NCBI GenBank assembly: GCA_030068075.1
Contig: CM057826.1
Coordinates: 95,345,804-95,409,803, forward strand
Length of the DNA: 64,000 nucleotides
Direction: 5' to 3'
Source of the DNA: Paguma larvata
Taxonomy: Eukaryota; Chordata; Mammalia; Carnivora; Viverridae
The position numbers and the translations under genes are program-made. This document shows, in pieces, positions 61,516-64,000 of this stretch. The first letter of the stretch is position 1; each line of letters starts with the position of its first letter. The notes under the pieces were generated by a model. The model saw only the letters and a list, made by a program, of their open reading frames with translations, was not told the origin of the DNA and did not search any database.

Positions 61516-64000
61516 CTATAGAACAAAGTATGAATTAAGAGAGGTTTTAGAGTGATATAATGCATCTCACATCCTAATAATAAACATATTAAAGAACTTA
61601 GTTTGAGAGCATGAGTAGGGGAAGGACAGAGAGGGAGACCTCAAGCTGGCTTTGTGCTGACAGCAGAGAGCCCAGCGTCAGGTTGGAACTCAGGAACCAT
61701 AAAACTATGCCCTGAGATGAAGTCGGATGCTTAAGCAGCTGAGCCCACCCAGGCGCCCCTTAAAGCTTTTCTCCTTATGGGAATCATACTGTTTTGTACA
61801 AAAATGAATTTTAGATAACATACAGTTGTATTTATAGAAAACAAAGGTTATCACCCTGGACTTGGAAATGCCGTACCTGACCATTCTGCAGCGGTGAGCT
61901 GTCAGTCTGTTATAGGCATTCTGTATACTTCTGATGTCTTCTGGACTCCAGAGTCTTTCACCAATGGCACTTGCCCGAGGCCTAAAAGTTAAACCACATG
62001 TCTACCAAAGTAGTTTGTTTTCTGAAATTTCTAGTGCTTCCCTACTTGGATGAAGAAGGAAAAATAAGGCACTTAAATTCCATACCATAATCTTGGAGTG
62101 AGGTTAGTTGCATCCACAAATTCTCCCCATAGACAAGCTTCTCCACCAATGACAAGTTTTTTCTGTTCTTGAGAACCTACATTAAAATCACTGGCTGTAA
62201 ATGAAGTAGTTGCAGCTCTAGGCTTTGACAGAGGCAATAACTGGTTTCTCACACCACCTTTATGTAGGTCCCCTGAGCAGTTCATTAATTCCCACAGTGC
62301 TTGTTAGCATATTTCTGCAAATTTGTTTTCTGCAAACTTATTTGGGTTCAAGAACTGTTGTTCCCTTGGTTGCCTATGCATAGTGTACCAGGGAACCCAC
62401 GTTGGCATACTAATTGACTATCACTCACTCCTGCCTTCAATATCTACCTCATGGTACTAAAAAAGGCCCCCAATTCATTTTAAAATTTGTGCAAGAAATC
62501 ATATCCTTATGGGCATAAAGACTAAATACCCAACTGATATTACCTTATGTCAATTCCTAATAGACCTACATACAGATTCTACTGGACAAAGTAGAAGTGT
62601 TCCTAAGCAAGGGGGTCTGAGAGCCTAAATCTTCACCCACCCCCTTCCCTAAGGATACCTAACCCCTCAGGACCCAAAGACTACACAGCCTTCCTTAAGT
62701 GTCTTAACACGTGGAAAGGCCGGTCAAAAGTGGAGGTACAAGGTTAATGCAGTCAAGCATCTTTAAGATATAGGGGAACAACGCTCAGCAGTGGAAATGG
62801 AGATAAAACCTGAATCTACTTTTGAAGTTCTTTGATTCAGGCAAGAATATGATTTACTTACAAATTTTAAAATGTATTGGGGGATTTTTTTTTTTTTCAA
62901 GTAAACAATATCCAGGATCAAACATAAAAGTGAGGATAGTGAGTAGCTAATATCTGGATGAGAATCTCCTGGTGGGAGATTAAGGGAAGAAACTAACAAA
63001 CCAAGGTAATAACAGGTGCTTCACTCACCATCAAAATCAAGAGGGTCCACGTTATAGTAATTTCTCCAGTCTTGTCCATAACTAATCCAATCTAAGTACC
63101 AAGGAGCAGAAAGGATCACAGGGAAGCCAGCTGCTGTGACTTTACGTAGTTCCTCACGATATACTTGACTTTTCCAAACTTGAACAACTGTGTCTGGCAG
63201 AAGCTATGGTCCAACAATTACAGATGAAATTAAAAGTCCAAGCCCATGTAGCTAGGAAAGTAACTTTCTAAGGTTCTTAAAAAAAACATAATGCAAATGC
63301 TACTGGTTATAGGGCTTTAAAACTAGAAGTTTCATCAGCCTTGGGGCACCTGGGTGACTTGGTTAACCATCCAACTCTTGGTTTTGGCTCCGGTCATTAT
63401 CTCATAGCTTTCCGTGTTTGAGCCCCAAGTCAGGCTCTGTGCTGACTGTGTGTAGCTAACTTAGGATTCTCTCTCTCTGCCCTTCTGCTCTTGTTCTCTA
63501 AAAGTTTCATCAACCTTAAGGTTGGGTATTTAACTTCTGCCTATATAAGATACTGTATAGGAATAACCAACCAACTACCCTTGTTCTTGTTTTTTTTTTA
63601 GTTTTATCCAGCATGGAGCTCAATCTCCTGGGATCATGACCTGGGACGAATCCAGAGTTGGATGATCAACTGCCTGAGCCACCCAGGTGTCCCATGTTCT
63701 GCCCTTGTCAAAAAACTCACTGCATATACTTCAATTTGTGACAAATAATGAGATTGTGGGGGAGGAAGAGATGGGAAGGAGGCACTAGGCTCGGTTTATA
63801 GCTATTGCCTAATAAAAGTTTAAAAGGTAAGCTAATTTCTCTGTAATGTTGGGGACAACTTCATTAGGGTTCCTTACCAAGATGTTAAAAATAGCAAGTC
63901 TCTCATATTACCAGAATCAAATGCGGTCTTCATACTTCTCACCTTCACATCATCATCAAAAACCTCCTGCCAGACTATGGATCCCTTCTTCATAGTTGAA
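61455..64000 (-). CDS. HEXB: HEXB, beta-hexosaminidase beta subunit, C-terminal part (gene runs off the window)
   Basis: HEXB is the beta chain of lysosomal beta-hexosaminidases A (alpha-beta) and B (beta-beta), family GH20, which remove terminal N-acetylhexosamine; HexA with the GM2 activator degrades ganglioside GM2. Five coding exons are visible on the minus strand: 64000-63943 (partial), 63203-63029, 62176-62086, 61981-61877 and 61515-61455, lengths 175, 91, 105 and 61 for the complete ones, in phase to a TAA. Active-site residues known from human (W405, W424, Y450, D452, W489, E491) have counterparts in WQEV, VWKS, WYLDW and CLWGE. The catalytic D354/E355 pair lies in an upstream exon outside the window. 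The C-terminus reads GYCTYEYKT and differs from human. Confidence 0.97.
61579..61584 (+). terminator. GFM2: Candidate GFM2 polyadenylation signal AATAAA
   Basis: First canonical AATAAA on the plus strand after the GFM2 stop, about 380 nt downstream. It lies just left of a minus-strand SINE fragment. Confidence 0.5.
61590..61759 (-). mobile_element. Carnivore SINE, diverged
   Basis: GAGAGCATGAGTAGGGGAAGGAC, CTTTGTGCTGACAGCAGAGAGCCC, ending GAGCCCACCCAGGCGCCCC. Confidence 0.9.
61877..61981 (-). CDS. HEXB: HEXB exon 13
   Basis: Acceptor CTTTTAG. Encodes [20 protein letters not shown] then [14 protein letters not shown]. 105 nt, ends AG / A with the last exon; donor GTACGG. Intron 12 is only 104 bp. 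Confidence 0.96.
62086..62176 (-). CDS. HEXB: HEXB exon 12
   Basis: Acceptor AATGTAG. Encodes [20 protein letters not shown] then [14 protein letters not shown] holds the W489 and E491 counterparts; N-L-T is an N-glycosylation sequon. 91 nt; donor GTATGG. Confidence 0.97.
62177..63028 (-). other. HEXB intron 11
   Basis: 852 bp of unique-looking sequence with a T-run near 62887-62898; no recognisable element. Confidence 0.75.
63029..63203 (-). CDS. HEXB: HEXB exon 11
   Basis: Acceptor ACCATAG. Encodes [20 protein letters not shown], then [14 protein letters not shown] and [11 protein letters not shown] and WYLDW contain the W424, Y450 and D452 counterparts. 175 nt, phase 0 in, phase 1 out; donor GTGAGT. 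Confidence 0.97.
63343..63499 (+). mobile_element. Carnivore SINE, 3'-shortened, with target-site duplication
   Basis: GGGGCACCTGGGTGACTTGG head; ends soon after CTCTCTCTGCCC. AGAAGTTTCATCAGCCTT (63325-63342) and AAAAGTTTCATCAACCTT (63500-63517) flank it. Confidence 0.93.
63590..63693 (-). mobile_element. Carnivore SINE fragment
   Basis: T-run, GGGATCATGACCTGGGACG, ending CTGAGCCACCCAGGTGTCCC. Confidence 0.88.
63943..64000 (-). CDS. HEXB: HEXB exon 10, 3' part
   Basis: Minus strand reads [19 protein letters not shown], then donor GTGAGA. The W in VWQEV is the counterpart of substrate-contact W405. Exon continues beyond 64,000. Exon numbering follows the 14-exon human gene. Confidence 0.95.

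Larger units (their letters stand above)
61201..61600 (+). other. GFM2: GFM2 3' UTR (end inferred)
   Basis: After TGA there is no canonical AATAAA until 61579-61584, so the transcript is predicted to end near 61,600, inside HEXB intron 13 on the other strand. Use of a noncanonical signal further left cannot be excluded. Confidence 0.55.
61516..61876 (-). other. HEXB intron 13
   Basis: 361 bp, half of which is a minus-strand SINE remnant (61590-61759). The candidate GFM2 polyadenylation signal sits at its left end. Confidence 0.88.
63204..63942 (-). other. HEXB intron 10
   Basis: Holds a plus SINE (63343-63499) and a minus SINE fragment (63590-63693). The remaining 250 bp near exon 10 is unremarkable. 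Confidence 0.88.

Overview
This is mammalian nuclear DNA from a carnivore, most likely a cat (Felidae). The clearest sign is about 38 copies of a tRNA-Lys-derived SINE, in both orientations, whose body has the feliform form (a CAGAGCCTGGAGCCTGCTTC block, a CT-rich tract, then an AATAAA/A-rich tail). Dog- and bear-type CAN SINEs look different. There is no bacterial, phage, CRISPR or plasmid content. Almost all long open frames are repeat-derived or exon shadows.

Three genes are present, in the gene order known from human 5q13 (NSA2, GFM2, HEXB). (1) NSA2, minus strand, left end: coding exons 1 to 4 (residues 1 to 174 of about 260); the last exons lie beyond position 1. (2) GFM2, plus strand, about 5.75 to 61.6 kb: mitochondrial elongation factor G2, the ribosome-recycling GTPase. 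I could place a noncoding first exon and all 20 coding exons. They sum to 2331 nt (776 residues plus stop), every junction is GT/AG and in phase, and the reading frame is intact. (3) HEXB, minus strand, right end: the last five coding exons of the beta-hexosaminidase beta subunit; the 5' part lies beyond 64,000.

Layout: 1 to 5.5 kb NSA2; about 5.4 to 6.0 kb a CpG-rich head-to-head NSA2/GFM2 promoter with ETS-type sites; 6 to 15.7 kb GFM2 intron 1, holding a rearranged sense-strand L1; 15.7 to 19.7 kb GFM2 exons 2 to 5 (N-terminus and P-loop); 19.7 to 29.6 kb intron 5, dominated by a nearly full-length antisense L1; 29.6 to 61.2 kb the other GFM2 exons among SINEs, L1 relics, a probable solo LTR and a U6 pseudogene; 61.3 to 64 kb HEXB. 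The GFM2 and HEXB 3' ends converge and probably overlap.

Functionally the genes are linked by position only: NSA2 acts in nucleolar 60S assembly, GFM2 splits mitochondrial ribosomes after termination, and HEXB is a lysosomal hydrolase. NSA2 and GFM2 may share promoter control. I found no evidence of an undescribed biological system. The most interesting features are the shared promoter, the overlapping 3' ends, and several nested or rearranged retroelements.
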